Notes under the pieces: model-generated | Told to the model about the DNA's origin: nothing | What the model saw: the letters and a program-made list of their open reading frames with translations, nothing else | Database searches by the model: none | Assembly: GCA_016758965.1 (NCBI GenBank) | Contig: JAEPRB010000273.1 | Location: 1 to 50,254 of the forward strand | Source: Circinella minor | Taxonomy: Eukaryota > Mucoromycota > Mucoromycetes > Mucorales > Lichtheimiaceae | Length of the DNA stretch: 50,254 bases | Direction of reading: 5' to 3' | Program-made: the position numbers and the translations under genes | Shown: positions 48,058 through 50,254 of the stretch, in pieces | How the letters are laid out: every line of letters starts with the position of its first letter | Numbering within the stretch: position 1 is the first letter of the stretch

Positions 48058-48634
48058 GTAAGGAAAACAAGTGTATATTATTTTCTTTTGTATTCCTTTT
48101 TTATTATCTTTTCTCGTCTACGTACTTATTATTACGTATTACTCACAAATAATTTGGATGTTTTATTATTCAAACAAATAAACCTTTATGTTTCAAGTTG
48201 AAGTAGCCTACAAAGAAAAAAAAATTAAGATTGTACTTATAATATCAGGAGTGTAAAGAAAATGTGTTATTATATAATTCCTTTTTTTTTTCATGTACTG
48301 ATCACTTTAAAGTATGAACCTCCAGCACTTTATAATTTTATGCAGATTTCTATTTGTGTCAAAATGAAAATTCTTGTCAACACATCAAATACACAAAGCA
48401 TTAAGAAATTCTTTACTTGAATGATACGTATCAATAAAGAAGACGGACTTCTTTTATATTAAAGTCATTGAAACACACCGTGAAATATCAAAATGTCAGT
48501 GAAACATATTTAATCTATGTTGTATTTAAATATACAATATTAAATGACTGTTATTATGAAGTCATTATACGTTGGATCTTGGATACAATAATAAGCAACG
48601 TGCCAAATAAAACGAAAGATATAGAGAATTAATA
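48058..48634. other. Spacer between two decayed genes
   Basis: AT-rich, nothing recognised. Confidence 0.4.
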
Positions 48635-50110
48635 CATGGAACCAACCAGAGCATTATGTCTGTCGACCTAATTTAATTAAATGCGGCTGTGGCATGACAA
48701 TCCAATATCGCTGGAATATGGCTGCTCATATTCTTTCTGGTGCTTATGACTTTGAAGTACTACATGCACACCGTGGTCTAGGGCAAATCTTGATTGCAAG
48801 TATGGCGTAAGGTTCAATTCCACTGAGAATAACACTTATCTGAGAGAATTTGATTATGATGAGCATGATTACACTAATTAGGATGACAATGACTTTTATG
48901 ATCTTGGTCCTGAAGATAAGGACCCCGTAGATACTAATATTAAGGATTTAATTGTTTTTGTGATGGTAAGGGTTTAATGATTATGCTGATTATATGTGAA
49001 TTCGATGGATCAATGGCATTTATTATATAGTCAATATGATGACACCCCTTTTGGTGCAAACCGTGAGTTGACTATGAACTTGTCAGGAACAGTTTGACGT
49101 ATGGAATTGTGGAAGATATCAGCTATTAATTCCCAAACACTTTGTTATAGCTTTGATTTATAATGCACAACAAACATTCTTCTTTACTATTCTGAAATCC
49201 CAGCACTCGTTTCACACGATATTTTTGATTGCGTATATTCCCAACATACCAAATAAAACTCTTTGCTTTTAAGAATGTTTTAAAACCACATAGTTTGTTA
49301 GTTTCCGAAACATGATTGATGATTGTAATAATATATTAAAACATACGTATATAAATATCATGTCTCAAGGTAATCTTAAATCAAAAGCAGGAAAAAACAG
49401 AGCGCTTTTTTGTCTATAAGAAAGGTAACCTCATCTTAACAAAAAGGGTTTTGTTGACAGGAGATAAATCTGACCCTGATCGTCATACGTACAGTATGCA
49501 AGATTGAAATTGAATCAACTGTGAAAGTATCGGAACTGATAATAATATCGTGATCAATGATATTGATATGATGTTATCTACTGATTCTATACCAAATATC
49601 TTTCTCTTAAGCGATATTATTATTGAATCTCATGAAACCATTGGCCAAGTTAAGCCTCATCTTAGCAAAAAAGATAATCATTATAACTCCGTTTATACGG
49701 GTTTCTATGTGATGGTAAGAAGAAACAAGAAAGTTATCCAAACATATAGGGACAAAACTCCGTTCCACTGAATGGGAGTTAATTATGAAAACATAACTCT
49801 TTTCGATGCTCATTATTGGATCATATTCAGAATTTTGACTCTCATGAGAAGTACCAACCATGTAACTGTAGATTGTCACAATCCCAAGAATAAAAGTCTT
49901 GGTTCCTATCATGCCATACTTCCATTTTTTCTTAAAATAAGAAAAAGTCCTGTGGCCATTTGGGGAGACGACCTACATTTGAAGAAAGCACATCGTGCTA
50001 AAGAAACCCACCTGTTAAACTACCACTACATTATTCAGAGATTGGTTTCAATCCAATTGACTGCATTTACTGCAGCAAAGGCAGAGCGAAAACGGCTGAA
50101 GCTTTACTAA
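48635..50110 (+). pseudogene. Decayed protein-coding sequence, unrecognised
   Basis: At 48635-48807 a frame reads WNQPEHYVCRPNLIKCGCGM then a helical part (WNMAAHILSGAYDFEV), ending at a TAA. Acidic coding-like sequence with stops follows to about 48960. From about 49459 to 50110 a single frame continues through a few stops (including TGA at 49769), with segments such as IIIESHETIGQVKPHLSKK, VAIWGDDLHLKKAHRAKETH and a Lys/Arg-rich end. The two parts may or may not belong to one gene. The acidic tracts recall the pseudogene at 34490. No family assigned. Confidence 0.35.
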
Positions 50111-50254
50111 GGGTTCAGGGACAAAGAAAAAAAAATCAAGTGTCAAATAGCGGCGTTTGATTTTTTTTAAATTAGCCGTGAGGGCTGCATAAGGGACTAT
50201 AGGCTTAAGGAAACATACCTGTGCGAGTTATGAGGCACCGTGGTGTCCTTAAAC

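Noticed and set aside
48750..48840. GGTTCAATTCC resembling a tRNA B box, with an A-box-like stretch upstream
   Set aside because: The flanking bases do not pair into a T-arm stem or acceptor stem, and the segment lies inside coding-like relic sequence. No tRNA gene could be supported anywhere in the window.
50150..50254. Somewhat GC-richer sequence at the right edge, considered as an LTR or RNA gene
   Set aside because: Too short to judge; no inverted ends, primer-binding site or fold was recognised.

Overview
The window looks like nuclear DNA of an early-diverging, AT-rich fungus, most likely Mucoromycota (mucoralean type). The basis is: short GT-AG introns (67-168 nt) with TACTAAC-like branch sites, a full five-exon UBR1 ubiquitin ligase, an Ecl1-type zinc protein, proteins rich in poly-Q/H/N, non-LTR retrotransposon 3' ends carrying the LIKWRMHW-type tail, and long AT-rich spacers full of homopolymers and small inverted-repeat elements. 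Assignment to a genus is not possible from the sequence alone.

Layout. 1-2440: spacer, then a broken 3' half of a non-LTR retrotransposon. 2441-6325: spacer with microsatellites. 6326-8440: single-exon F-box protein. 8800-12480: a two-exon Ecl1-like gene (minus strand) between copies of a short repeat built on CCGTTAATTT. 12481-19478: UBR1 (minus strand, 2180 codons; all four splice junctions keep frame). 19479-27900: gene-poor, with a 464-bp TIR element, a GGGTA-type inverted-repeat element, an eroded gene relic, and a retrotransposon RT fragment split by a 764-bp TIR element whose removal restores the reading frame. 27911-30192: a C2H2 zinc-finger gene and a two-exon RnpA-like gene, divergently transcribed. 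30193-43180: gene-poor, with a second copy of the 464-bp type element, decayed genes, a retrotransposon 3' end flanked by a 13-bp target-site duplication, and an 11-bp minisatellite. 43181-43762: an unrecognised 193-aa protein gene. 43763-50254: spacer and two decayed genes.

Intact genes number six: F-box protein, Ecl1-like, UBR1, C2H2 factor, RnpA-like protein and the 193-aa protein. F-box proteins and UBR1 both act in ubiquitin-dependent turnover, but nothing here shows they work together. The rest of the window is a record of transposition and gene decay.

The most interesting item is the small gene at 29619-30192. Its spliced product resembles the bacterial RNase P protein subunit (RnpA), including an R-Y-R...R-R-L-K helix in place of the RNR signature. 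Zygomycete mitochondria are known to encode bacteria-like RNase P RNAs, so a nuclear-encoded RnpA-type partner would make biological sense. This is inference from reading the sequence and needs a profile search.
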